Assembly: GCF_024679095.1 (NCBI RefSeq)
Contig: NC_066512.1
Coordinates: forward strand, 15,209,142 to 15,273,141
DNA from: Eriocheir sinensis
Lineage: Eukaryota; Arthropoda; Malacostraca; Decapoda; Varunidae
DNA: 64,000 nucleotides
Direction of reading: 5' to 3'
Part shown: piece by piece, positions 49,010 through 59,052 of the stretch
Layout: every line of letters begins with the position of its first letter
Numbering within the stretch: the first letter of the stretch is position 1
Notes under the pieces: generated by a model
Seen by the model: the letters and a program-made list of their open reading frames with translations, nothing else
What the model was told of the DNA's origin: nothing
Database searches by the model: none
Made by a program: the position numbers and the translations under genes

Positions 49010-49318
49010 TTACATAGATTTACATAGAAAATTAGACCACACAGACCCCATGGTACATACTAGGTGGTCTGTCCTTAAACCTAAGTGATTTTACATTAAT
49101 CAGAAGGCTCCTAAACGTTGCATTTCTACTCTAGATGATATTAAGTTGAAGGAAGAGAGAGGGTTTTCTTTACAGGAAATTTGTTTGGGAATTTCATCAG
49201 AAGTCATTAAGAAAAAAAAACTCCTTTGGGTACCGGTACCGGTACCGGTACTAACGGTACTTGAGTTTTCGGTACCGGTACTACCGGTACTCAAATTAAC
49301 GGTACTTGCCCATCCCTA
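47319..49318. mobile_element. hAT-type foldback element, 2000 bp
   Basis: Exactly 2000 bp with a perfect 8-bp duplication CTGACAGG (47311-47318, 49319-49326). Ends TAGGGGTGGGCAGGTACCG and, reversed, TAGGGATGGGCAAGTACCG match the usual hAT end. Inner arms of about 240 bp (48045-48290 and 48650-48890) are inverted copies around a GGTACC/TATCGATA-rich centre near 48470. A further direct copy of the arm sequence lies at 47415-47600. (GA)n tracts lie at 47576, 47785, 47962 and 48947. No transposase frame recognised, so it must move with a partner's enzyme, if at all. Confidence 0.88.
48290..48650. repeat. Palindrome cluster at the hAT element centre
   Basis: Repeated GGTACC, GGTACCGGTACC, CAGTTATCGATACC and AAGCATCATGATCAC words in both orientations. 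The axis is at about 48466-48476 (ACCAGGGACCGGTACCTGGT). The same GGTACC words fill both termini. Confidence 0.85.
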
Positions 49319-49357
49319 CTGACAGGACAGGCTGTATATATACCCCCTTGAGGCGAC

Positions 49358-49750
49358 TCATCTCGCTGGACGTCTGGCAGGCGCGCGCGCTGATTGGTCC
49401 ATGAGGATGAGGCTGGCGGAAGAGCGGGAGAGGCTTACGAATCCTCCTCTGTGATTGGTGGTTTCCCTCGTCGCTATGTATGCAGCCTCGACTAGCTTCC
49501 TCTTCCTCTTTTCAAATCCCTTATGTAAAACCGTTGCTCTTTCCCAACTTGGCAAGTGTCCGTGTTTATCCCTATGCAGAACGAGAGAGTTTGTGGTTCG
49601 GTGGAAACGCATGTCGCTTTTGTGCTCCCTTATTCTTCTGACCAATCCTCGAGCAGTCTCACTGTAGTAATGAGCCGTGCAGTCGCCGCATGGAATTGAG
49701 TATATTGCACTTAACTGATTCGCGTCCCTGTTAGCCTTTCCTCTCACCAT
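49358..49750 (-). pseudogene. Penelope GIY-YIG endonuclease
   Basis: 130 codons. IYSIPCGDC stands for the GIY part and YYSETARGL for the YIG part (the Gly is Ser here). RRIREHK holds the conserved Arg, and KRKLVEAAYI the catalytic Glu. The domain is nearly complete and follows the linker with a break at 49751-49759. It ends at a stop after RAPARRPAR. In Penelope elements this nuclease nicks target DNA to start copying. Confidence 0.82.
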
Positions 49751-49759
49751 TTCTTGCAG

Positions 49760-50041
49760 CTATTGTCCTGATGCGTATGCTACGCGCACGCCTGCGTCAG
49801 CCAACATCTTTGTTATTGCTTCCGCTCCTTTTGCGTACGGAACAACTAAGTATTCCCCACTTGTTTCTTCTTTTTCTTCACTTTTTCTTTCATATATCAT
49901 TTTAGCCTTGTATTTTAGTTTCTTTATAACACCCAAGGGATACAGAAGTTTACGGAATGTCTCTGTTACGTAGATTATCTCGTCATCAAGGAACTCGTTA
50001 TCACAGATTCTAAGCGCCCTTAGGAAGAAACCGATTACCAC
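49760..50041 (-). pseudogene. Penelope linker between reverse transcriptase and endonuclease
   Basis: 93 codons with LRICDNEFLDDEI and RKLLYPLGVI, the connector usually found after the Penelope reverse transcriptase, then PYAKGAEAITKMLADAGVRV. It is separated from the reverse transcriptase piece by frame breaks at about 50045-50190. Confidence 0.75.
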
Positions 50042-50191
50042 TCCTGTTTTTTATTTTTTCGCTGTGTGCAGATAGGTAGTGAATAAAATCGCCTTTGTTA
50101 GTGGGCTTCCTATGTACTGAGAACTTTGCACTGCTATGATTTCGGTGTATCACTGTGTCGAGAAACGGTATTTTATTGGCCACTTCTAGTT

Positions 50192-50377
50192 CTACTGTGA
50201 ATAATATTGTATGATCGTGTTTACTCCGTTTAGTCTTCTTAGCTTGTTTTCAACATTTACACTTTTTGGTATCACCACTAGAACATCGTCCACATAACGG
50301 AACCACTTAGAATTTCTTCCCATGATGCGCACAAAGTCGTCTTTCTCTAACATTTCCATAAAAAGGGAAGCCATCAC
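50192..50377 (-). pseudogene. Penelope reverse transcriptase fragment
   Basis: 61 codons: MMASLFMEMLE, then KWFRYVDDVLVVIP with the catalytic Asp pair. Everything before it is lost, and the frame ends at a stop. Upstream sequence at 50378-50427 is the inverted terminal copy, so the truncation point is near 50390. Confidence 0.8.
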
Positions 50378-50999
50378 TGCACTGAGGGCACTGATCCAGC
50401 CTGAGTTTCCTTACCACATTTATACTCATTTGTCGTACCTCTACACAACATGACTCATGGGTACACGAGGTTTTGGGTGTTGATGTGAAAGGGTAGTGCA
50501 TGGCCTGAAATAGGTTTAGAAATGGTCACTGGATGCTGAGCGGACGTCGGAAGGGGAGCGTGGGGTCCTGAGGGTTAGCGCGAAAAAGTATTCCATGCTA
50601 AACTCCCACGACAAGAGTCGCCAGGGGTCTGGACCAACGGTCATTTCTGGTTGAGCTTTGAAGGAGGTCGGGGACAGTCGGCAAAACTGTTTTGCTTGTC
50701 CTGACACAGTTGCGAAGATTGTCGGGATCATTTTTTAAATTTTGACATTCCTGTCGACACAGTCGTCTATGCCGACTACTTAATTAAGAATAATGATGGA
50801 CTGTCATGACGACAGTCCTCGTTTAATGAAGGACGTTCGTGACGACTGTCGGCTCAGAAATATTGGCTAACACGTTGTCGGGATGTTGGCGGGATACTGA
50901 CTGCCGACAAGTTAGCAGCATGTCCCAAGACTAAATATTTTTAGACGGCGACCGTCCGCCAACCACTTGGCAGAGTGTCGGCCAACTAATTTTTATCGC

Positions 51000-51215
51000 T
51001 GGATGTGGAGTCCTCTTGTTCCATTTCGGCCATTAATTTATCAAAATGCCATACTGCGTCCTGTAGAGCAGTAGACCCTGCGTCCCTGTAGACCAGGGAC
51101 GATCCCACATGCCTCGTTGCAGCCTTTTCTTTCTGCGGGCCTCAGCTACCTTCAATGCGTCCATCAGCAGCTTTATATTTTCATTTTACAATCGCAAGCA
51201 CAACAACAATTTTTG
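51000..51215 (-). pseudogene. Harbinger transposase N-terminal remnant in E2
   Basis: Minus-strand reading gives RKKRLQRGMWDRPW and, after a one-base shift, WHFDKLMAEMEQED. This matches the pattern at the start of HARBI1-like nucleases, an R-x-x-W-V-R-P-W word followed by a short helix with LM-x-EL. About 50 codons only, no catalytic Asp-Asp-Glu part and a frameshift, so it cannot work. It supports the PIF/Harbinger assignment made from the TAA duplication. Confidence 0.55.
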
Positions 51216-51836
51216 GGCGTGGTTACGTTTTACTGGCACACATTTGAGAGCCATCACAGCTCTCACGCACTTCTGCTGCCTCTCTATGGGGTTGAATGAT
51301 ACAATGGATAGTCGTGACCTATTTTACATGCCCCTGGACCCATGAAAAGGAGAGTTTGGGGCAGATGTCTTCGGCCAAAATATCCTTTTTAAATTCTGGG
51401 TAAAATTCGACGACAATTGGCAAGACTACCGCCAAGACAGTCGGAAAACCACTGGGAAGACCGTCGGCCAACTGGTCGGCCAACCAGTTCACAGACAGTC
51501 TTGCCGAAAGTCGGCGAGCGTTTGCAATACAGTCGTCATGACCGCTTGCGACTGTCGGCCAATCGGTCGGAAGAGTCTTGGTTGTCGTAGACATGGCGCC
51601 ATTTCAAAAAATGATCGTTGAGACTCGTCTTGAGACAAATTGCCAGCATGTTGCCAACATGCTATAGTAACTAGTTGGCCGAATATCCCAGATATGCGAC
51701 GACCGTCAGCAATCATACTAGCCGACACCGAGACACACAAAAAATCTCCCCATTCTTGGAGCGTTGGAGCCGGCTTGTCAAATCCAAAAGTCGCTGGGTT
51801 GTCGTGGCTCAGAGTCGGCACAGAGTGGAGGGGAAC

Positions 51837-52350
51837 TAAGGCTTTTGAAACAATCCTTAACAGGGAAGTTCTTAAGCATCTATCAGCTTCTGACCTCCCT
51901 GATAGCCAGTATGGGTTCCCCAAGGTATCGATATCGGTGAAACTCTTGCTGCTGCCTTAGACATCTCGAAAGCTTTTGACAGTCTCTCATTTCCCATCAG
52001 TTTTGTTTTCTAAAGTACCCTCTTACGGATTACATCACTCTCTCTGTACGTTTACCTCCAGTTACCTTTCCGACCGATCTATCTCTGCTGTGGTAGACGG
52101 TTACTGTACTTCTCCTGAACTTGTAAACAGTGATGGCCTACAGGGCTCCCACTCTCTTCCTGTTGCTCATTAATGATCCTGTTTCAAAAATGAACTGTCA
52201 TATCCACTCGTGCTCCGTACTCGTACTCTGCACTACTCAGCGTCTGGTGATAGAAGACAGCCCAACAGGAATTTCAGAACTCTAGGCAGTGATTTGCGGA
52301 CTTTTTATCTTTTTATTTGACCTTGAGCTGCTTCCTTTGCTGTAGAAGAT
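51837..52350 (+). mobile_element. LINE-H copy, right part
   Basis: Continues the frame of 40150-40518 with KAFETILNREVLKHLSASDL and SQYGF, then broken pieces with KAFDS and LFLLLINDP. It ends at CCTTGAGCTGCTTCCTTTGC then TGTAGAAG, the family 3' end. Much of the reverse transcriptase is deleted. Confidence 0.8.
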
Positions 52351-52554
52351 AAACAAAAATAGTTCTAGTGGTAGTAACAGCTGCAACAAAAGCAGTACTG
52401 GTAGCATTGTACAAGGTAATACATTACTAAATAAAACGACAATATGCTTTTTGTTACAATTGTTATTTTCTTATTTAATATCAATCGAAGAGTCCCACAT
52501 CGATCTAGCCAGAAGCTCCGAAGAACCTTTTTTTTTTTTTTTTCGTAGCGTGCA

Positions 52555-53278
52555 CTACAGGTCTTGACTGTAGCCGAAGATAGCAAAGTCGTCTCTGTAA
52601 ATATAGAGCAATTGGTCCATCAGCTCCTTTCTCACGTTCGCATAGTACTCCTGGTCAAAACGGCCGAGAACATGGCCGTTGCTGCGGTGCTTCACCGGGT
52701 AGTTGATCTCCTGGAAGCCCAACACCCCGCAGAACAAGTGTTCCATCTCCTCTTTGATCGTCTCCAACTTGAGAATGTAGTCGAACTTCATCCTGCAAGG
52801 GTCCCATGTCTCTGTGTAGGTCATCCAGTGTTGATCGGGCATGCCCATGTCATGACTCCAGACCACGTGACGCAGGAATTGGTTGAAAGTGAACGATGTG
52901 TTCCTGAATCGATGGTGAAGGTCGCTTATGTTGTAGGCATTTCTGAGTATCTTGGATAAACCCATGTGAGGACCATTAAATAACATGAGGAAGGCAGTCT
53001 TCATTTCTTTTTCACCGTATAACTGATCTTCCTCGTCTGATGGGATGGCCAAGAGAGGACCCGACGGGCTTACATAGTTGCTCATATATACCTGGTATGC
53101 TTTCCTGAGCCTCTTTAACGTTTCGTTGAACTCTTGAGTTCGATGTAGAAATCCCTCGGAGAAGAGTGCAGGCAGCCAGTATTTGTCGAAGCGTGTGTCC
53201 CAACTTTCGGAACTCTGTGTGACGTTTCGCCATTCATCGTCATACTCGAAGAGTGACTTGCCGTTTAGGAATTTGTCC
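52555..53278 (-). CDS. Carbohydrate sulfotransferase gene 2, last coding exon
   Basis: Paralog of the exon at 31047-31773, same strand, same phase 2 start (acceptor CTCGTTTTCAG, then GDKFLNGK-like DKFLNGKSL), same stop context after FAIFGYSQDL, and very similar length (724 against 727 bp). Family marks FNQFLRHVVW, HW then DPCRMKFDYI and KLET are kept. One intact frame with no stops. The upstream exons with the PAPS-binding loops were not found in the remaining 10 kb, so they lie beyond the window, are much diverged, or are lost. Same Golgi sulfotransferase role expected, substrate unknown. Confidence 0.78.
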
Positions 53279-53289
53279 CTGAAAACGAG

Positions 53290-53555
53290 AAAAATAAGTC
53301 GTGGAGTGTTCAAATTCAAACTGTCACGTCATGGACAGAATAATATGTCGCTACAGCAGTGCTTGTTTTTTATAATAATGAGACTCAAAACGGCACATAA
53401 CATAAAAAGTATGGACCTATTTTCTATGGGAGAAATATCATTAGTTATGGTAAACTGTAATTAATGGAAGACAAAGTATTATTCCAAATTAGATCATTCA
53501 GTGGGTCACGTGTTACTCAAGTCGACCAGAAGTCTTTACTGAATGCCAACTGTAA
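53290..53555. other. Unassigned stretch upstream of sulfotransferase 2 exon
   Basis: Likely intron. No recognised feature. Confidence 0.4.
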
Positions 53556-53557
53556 GA

Positions 53558-53800
53558 TAACAAAGTATGTGTACCCACATGCTGTCCTGAAGACCACCCA
53601 TCAAACCGGACTCCAGAGGAAACCGTCCAAGTGAATCATGAACGAGTTCCGGGGGGCAGCATGAGCCAAGAGAAGATGGCGCCACTATAAACACTTGCCT
53701 GCGCCATGACGGGCTGGGGCCGACTACCATCTAGGCCCCTCAAGAAAAGCCTACCGGCGCTATAGGTGTACACGTAAAAAAAGATAAAAAAAAGAAAGAA
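53558..53800 (+). mobile_element. SINE family A (copy 4, head missing)
   Basis: Plus-strand body with CCACATGCTGTCCTGAAGAC, CACCCATCAAACC, GGCGCCACTATAAACACTTG and AAGCCTACCGGCGCTATAGG, then an A-rich tail with AAAGAAAG. 5' truncated before box B. Confidence 0.82.
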
Positions 53801-54249
53801 AGAGAGAGACAGATACCTTCCCGGAAAATGAGAGAAAGAGCGTCCTTGTAGTAATGCCCTCAGACACCTCTAAGACTACAACCAAGACCAAGGCCAAGAC
53901 CAGATTTCAAAACTGGCCGCTGAGTAGCCAGTGTTTGTAGTGGCCGCAGCCTAACACAAATAGTATGTGCCATCAAGCTTCAAACAGGCCTTCGCCATGT
54001 TTATAATTCATATTTGAATGCAGATGGTACCTCACTGCCTCAGATTTTTCTAGGTGTTCGTAGTTCCCAACACTAATGACAGTGTGGCATTGTCAAGTTA
54101 ATATTATAAATACAAACGTTCCAGTTTCTCCTAAACTAAGGATTCTACCTCCACTTTTTTAGGCAACCTCTAACCCGCATGGACTTGCTTTAGTTTCTCG
54201 AAACATAAATGTCAGATTCCCCATAAATGAATCCGAAATAAAAATAAAT
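53801..54249. other. Unassigned non-coding stretch
   Basis: No recognised feature. Confidence 0.4.
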
Positions 54250-54402
54250 GCTCCATATTCGTGGTGAAGTTGTTACCATACCTACATACAAATCTGCCGG
54301 TTCGAGTTTGAATCCCGGCCCGGGTGGGCTTTTTGTTCCTGTTTTTGTTTTTTGCCCTTGAGCTACCTCCCTTGCTGTAAAAAAATAAATTAAAAAAAAT
54401 AG
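54250..54402 (+). mobile_element. tRNA-derived SINE with LINE-H-type 3' end
   Basis: Head with box A TGGTGAAGTTGTTACCATACC and box B region GGTTCGAGTTTGAATCCCGG, a short T-rich linker, then CCTTGAGCTACCTCCCTTGC followed by TGTAAAAAAATAAA. The last part matches the 3' ends of LINE-H copies at 35590-35618 and 52318-52350. It is followed at once by SINE family B body. Confidence 0.75.
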
Positions 54403-54404
54403 GG

Positions 54405-54605
54405 GTGCGGAACACCAAGTTGTTCATCCTCACTTTTAGGTTGGGCAATAAATGGGTACCTACCTGGGGAAACCTAGGGAAGGTAAACTGTCTTAATCCG
54501 GGTTTGAAAAGGTTTAACTCACCACAGGTTCATGGGCTAATAAGACGGAGATAAGCACCGAGGTCACGCGCAGCTATAGCGTATGCCCCCAACTTTACCT
54601 TTTGA
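54405..54605 (+). mobile_element. SINE family B (copy 4, body only)
   Basis: AAGTTGTTCATCCTCAC, AATAAATGGGTACCTACCTG, GGGAAACCTAGGGAAGG, CTCACCACAGGTTCATGGG and GCGCAGCTATAGCGT in family B order. Confidence 0.8.
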
Positions 54606-54609
54606 CCAC

Positions 54610-55590
54610 CTCCTGTGATAATTGGGTAGGGGTTAGCGTATTTAGATAAGGTGTGCAGAGTCGTCAACCTCCCTGAGTTGCTTCTCCCCTTTTGTCTCCT
54701 TCCTGTTAATTAATGCTTCTTTATATATGTGTGGCTGGGTGATTTCCCTTATCAGGGGTCCTGTGTCAGTGCCCACGGCTAGTAGGCAGTCCAGTCCTGA
54801 TCTGGGACGGTTGGGGAGCGCCCTACGGCATAAGTCTCGACCTTAATTGTTCCGCGGGGCGGTCCAATCCGGCGGTGGACTTCCTCGATGCATCCGCATC
54901 GGTTGAGCCTACCGTTAGTGACGGGTGCAGGGCCATACAGACCCGCCGCTGTAACAGAATATATGGAGATGCAGAATATCTGGAGTTGCGGCGTTGTGCG
55001 CATGCGCTGGAAGGCCAATATATCATACCGTTTTAGCCGTTTTCTAGGGCAGAACCAATGATTCTAGAGTATGAGGATCGGTGATCTAATATTAAAGCTT
55101 GGATACCGCTGGAGGCGCCATCTATGGGATTTGAGAGAAACTAGTCGGTGGAAACATTTTTGTAGGGGTAACTAAGTAGTTTTATTTATAGTAATTTCTG
55201 CGTTTTACTTTATTTCCGTTAATCATATAAGCGATATGCTTATATAACATGTTATTTTTTATTAAATTATTGATAGGGAATTCTTGATGTGTTGTGGCAA
55301 GAAAAACTCCAGCCTTGGACAATACCATAACTTTATTTCCTGAAGACGCCAGATGGTAAGCAAGTGACGAGTATTAGGCTAATAAACTCTTGCGCAATTT
55401 TACTAAGTATATCCATGCTGAATGGGTAACCAAGGAGATTGGCCACATCCTTCTAAGCATTCGTTGGAGGATCTTACAGAACTGTAGCCTTATCCAGAGT
55501 GCTGAGTTCTTTGCAACTTAGCGCATGCTTGTTGTTGCAACACTAAAGTTTCGTGTCGTAAAGAAGAAAGTGCCCATGAGTATGCAGTGA
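54610..55590. other. Unassigned non-coding stretch
   Basis: Short minus-strand frames at 54779-55026 have no motif. No known repeat recognised. Confidence 0.4.
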
Positions 55591-55599
55591 CAGTCTCAA

Positions 55600-56616
55600 A
55601 TCGGTTCAATGCCGGGGGACACGTTGCCTAGCCCACCCTACGACGCCAAGTTCGTGGGTCCCTCTGGGCGAGTCTCCATGCAGACCCTCTCCCCATCCCG
55701 AGTACCTTCTGGCAGGATCTATCGACTTGCTGAACCCACGAACTCCGTGGGCGTCCCCTTGGCCTCCTGCCATTCAGGCTTGTCTCTTACAGAAACAACC
55801 CTATGAGGAGGATCAGCTTCTGGGTAACGTACAACGTGCCCGTATAGCTGGAGTTTGCGTTGACGGACTATGCAGGTAATATAATGTCAAATCAGTCGTA
55901 CGGAGGAGTCGCGAGTTTGACATAATGTCATTCTAGCGAGATCCCATGATTCTGTGTAGATATTTATTACCAAAGGCATCAATCCGCCTCTTCAAATCCC
56001 CATTTCGTGTTCATGTCTCACATCCCTAAAGTAAGACAGGGAACACAAGGAACTTGAAGATCCGGATCTTTGTCCTTCTGCACAGGTATCGACAACGCCA
56101 TATACTCATGCTGAGCGAGTCCATAACACCGTTGGCCAAAACAATCCTCCGTAAAACTTCCTGGCGAGACTCACCGTTGTTATGAACTATGCTACCACAG
56201 TATGTGAAATTTTCCGAGATCTCAATGTCCTCGCCACACGCATAAACAGACTGTACTGTTTCATCAAGCAAGCCTTCAAACATGTGTAACTTGGTCTTGG
56301 CCCAGGAGAGCTGGAGTCCCAATGGCTTCGCCTCCTCATGCAGTGCCTCGAGAGCCATCACCAAAATCTCCAGCGACTCCGCCAGGATTACTGCATCATC
56401 AACAAAAACAAGGTCGATGACCCTGGTATTGCCAATGGATGCTCTACAATGACTCTTGCCTAGTACCCAGTCCATACAAGTGTTGCTGACTGTAAAACAG
56501 ATATTTTGTTTACTGTTACTTAAAATGCATGACTTGTATCTCTGGATACTATCAGATTCAAATCTCTTGAGGAACGCTTTGACACTGTAGCAATAAGTTT
56601 GTCTTAGGAACAGCAT
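55600..56616 (-). mobile_element. LINE fragment with reverse transcriptase C-terminal half
   Basis: Minus-strand frame 56616-56026 reads LVFVDDAVILAES (catalytic pair, Ala changed to Val), EEAKPLGLQLSWAKTK, FTYCGSIVHNNGES, then RRIVLANGVM, RCRYLCRRTKIRIFKFLVFP. Further C-terminal pieces lie toward 55600 (reverse of GGTCCCTCTGGGCGAGTC, and others) in broken frames. This pattern is common in animal non-LTR elements with endonuclease and reverse transcriptase, possibly RTE-like. The clade is not certain. Confidence 0.7.
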
Positions 56617-56945
56617 CGGGTAATTTCTTAAAACTTATACAATAATCTGCGGGTCTACATGTACATACACGTCTACTTAAGCTGTATGTGATCCATCATC
56701 AGCTTGATAGCCTACGTAATTTTATACGTACGTGCATACACTGTAAAAAATTAAAGGTATAAAAAGGGTTGAAAAAGGGTATATAAAGTGGCTAAAATAG
56801 TGAACCCTTTTGGGGTATAAAAACCTCTGATATACCTTTTACAGTATACCCTTGCCAAGGGTATATCGTATGCTTCCCATACCCTTACCCAGGGGTATAT
56901 TCAAGGCAGAGAATACCCTGCGAAAGGGTATTCTAGATGATTATA

Positions 56946-57421
56946 TACCACCACCAGTACCACCACCACTAGTACCACTACCACCACTATACCACCACCA
57001 CCACCACACCACCACCACCACCACCATATCACCACCACCACCACATCACTACCACCACCACCACCACCATCTTCACCACCACCATACCACCACCACCACA
57101 CTAACACCACAACACCACCACCATCACCCCCACCACCACAACCATCATCACCACCACCATGATGGTGATGGTGTTGATGACAATGATGATGGTGATGATG
57201 ATGGCGGTGATGATGGTGGTGGTGGTGATAATGATGATGGTGGTGGTGATGATGATGGTGGTGATGATGCTGGTGGTGGTGGTGGTGGTGATGGTGGTGA
57301 TGATGGTGGTGGTGGTAGTGGTGATGATAATGGTGGTGGTGGTGGTGGTAGTGGTGGTGGTGATGATGATGATGATGATGGAGGTGGTAGTGGTGGTGAT
57401 GATGATGATGGTGGTGGTGGC

Positions 57422-57452
<31 letters not shown>

Positions 57453-58195
57453 GTGGTAGTGGTGGTGATGATGGTGGTGGTGGTGGTGGGGGTGGTGGTG
57501 ATGATGATGATGGTGGTGGTAGTGGTGGTGATAATGGTGGTGGTGGTGGTGGGGGTGGTGGTGGTGATGATGATGGTGGTGATGGTGGTGGTGGTGATGA
57601 TGGTGGAAATGGTTGTGATGGTGGTGGTAGTGGTGGTGGTGATGATGGTGACGATGCTGGTGATGGTGGCGGTGGTGGTGGTGGTGATGGTGGTATTGAT
57701 AATGATGGTGACGGTGGTGGTGATGATGCTGGTGGTGGTGGTGGTGGTGATGGTGGTGATGATGGTGGTGGTGGTAGTGGTGATGATAATGGTGGTGGTG
57801 GTGGTGGTGATAATGGTGGTGGTGATGATGATGATGATGGAGGTGGTAGTGCTGGTGATGATGATGATGGTGGTGGTGGCGATGATGATGATGATGATGA
57901 TGGTGGTAGTGGTGGTGATGATGGTGGTGGTGGTGGGGGTGGTGGTGATGATGATGATGGTGGTGGTAGTGGTGGTGATAATGGTGGTGGTGGTGGGGGT
58001 GGGGGTGGTGATGATGATGGTGGTGATGGTGGTGGTGGTGATGATGGTGGAAATGGTTGTGATGGTGGTGGTGGTATTGATAATGATGGTGACGGTGGTG
58101 GTGATGATGGTGGTGATGATGATGGTGGTGGTAGTGGTGATGGTGGTGGTTGTGGTGATGGTTGTGATGGTGGTTGTGGTGATGGTGGTGGTGGC
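56946..58195. repeat. CCA/GGT/GAT triplet array, left
   Basis: CCACCA-rich to about 57158, then GGTGGTGATGAT-rich to 58195, with higher-order segments repeated (57240-57660 resembles 57725-58070). The very long Gly/Asp, His, Pro/Ser and Val/Met frames on both strands are artefacts. Confidence 0.95.
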
Positions 58196-58416
58196 ACGTC
58201 AAACTTCAATTTTATTGAAACTTTACTTAAACCTTTTCCTCTACACAGTTTTTCCGACACACTGTATATTTGCAATACATGATTTTCTTTATCTAATTAA
58301 TTAAAACATTTATTTTTCCGATATGAACCAATGGGACAAATTTTACACTTGAGGCTAAACATGAGACACAAAAATATATGAAGTTTTATTTTGTCATTAA
58401 ACTTTTATCCTGAAAT

Positions 58417-58685
58417 CTAGAGTAAGAAGGACATAAATGAATAAAAATAATCTACTTTTGTATTACTCTGAAAACAATAGGTCCCTGTAATAAATTTGCC
58501 AGCACTTGTAAAACTAATAATTTCAAAAGATTTATAGTTGGCAACATTTAAAAGATAAAAAGTTAAAGACGGATAATGACAAAAAAGGAAGTAGTTAAAT
58601 TTTTCTTCTAAATGAACTAGTACATATTCCTCATCCTCCCTAAAGAGAGATGGTAGAAGTAGCACAGCAAACTGCAGGCCACAAC
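58417..58685 (-). CDS. Candidate exon 4 of a gene inside the CACTA-like element
   Basis: Follows acceptor ATATCCCCAG. Joined to the exon at 59053 in phase 1 it reads VFVG-CGLQFAVLL, then LPSLFREDEEYVLVHLEE, and continues to a stop at 58417. The first 30 residues look protein-like, the later part is Phe/Tyr/Ser-rich and may be past the true exon end. No family recognised. Confidence 0.3.
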
Positions 58686-59052
58686 CTGGGGATATAAATA
58701 GTAATTAAAAAATAATAATAAATGGTTGGAGATTGTAAATGGTAAAAGAAAAGTGTTAGACATGTCATGGTTGGCAATGAATCGATGAGAAACATCTTTT
58801 GAGTTACATTATTGACTCAATTTAGCATGTATATATAAATCTCATTATGTACAGGAAGTAGCTTTTTTTTTAAACAAAGGAAGAAAGAAACAAAGTATTA
58901 AATCCCACAGTAAACTAGCCTTGAGGGGATAGCATATCACGGCATTATATCCTGGTACAGAAAAAAATAATATTATTGCTATATTTGATTTGTTTTTTTC
59001 ATTATTTAAGAATTTATCATTATTCATTTTACATCAACTGCAAAGTACTTAC

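Larger units (their letters stand above)
45021..50448 (-). mobile_element. Penelope-like element, 5' truncated, heavily interrupted
   Basis: Minus-strand order: reverse transcriptase end (YVDD near 50290), linker, GIY-YIG endonuclease (to 49358), interruption by hAT, SINE-like and LINE insertions, then the 3' part 45107-45057 with GAGGAAGACC and CGAAACGTTAGAGAAT. A 36-base segment at the 3' end (45021-45056) is repeated inverted at the 5' end (50391-50427), a habit known from Penelope copies. Flanks carry CATGACTCA on both sides. Confidence 0.8.
44969..51836 (+). mobile_element. PIF/Harbinger-like element E2 (with Penelope and later insertions)
   Basis: Starts after the shared TAA at 44966-44968 with AAGGCCCCTTTACACTGTGCC and ends before TAA 51837-51839 with, reversed, GTTCCCCTCCACTCTGTGCC. 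The last 510 bases are an inverted match to the first 510 of E1. E2 therefore points opposite to E1 and shares its TAA. E2 is cut by a Penelope-like element, with CATGACTCA at 45011-45019 and 50449-50457 on either side. Without this insertion the core is about 1.45 kb. Confidence 0.78.

Noticed and set aside
56852..58304. Gly/Asp-rich, His-rich and Pro/Ser-rich frames of up to 476 codons
   Set aside because: Every frame on both strands is open across a GGT/GAT/CCA triplet array. No conserved domain, start context or splice signal.
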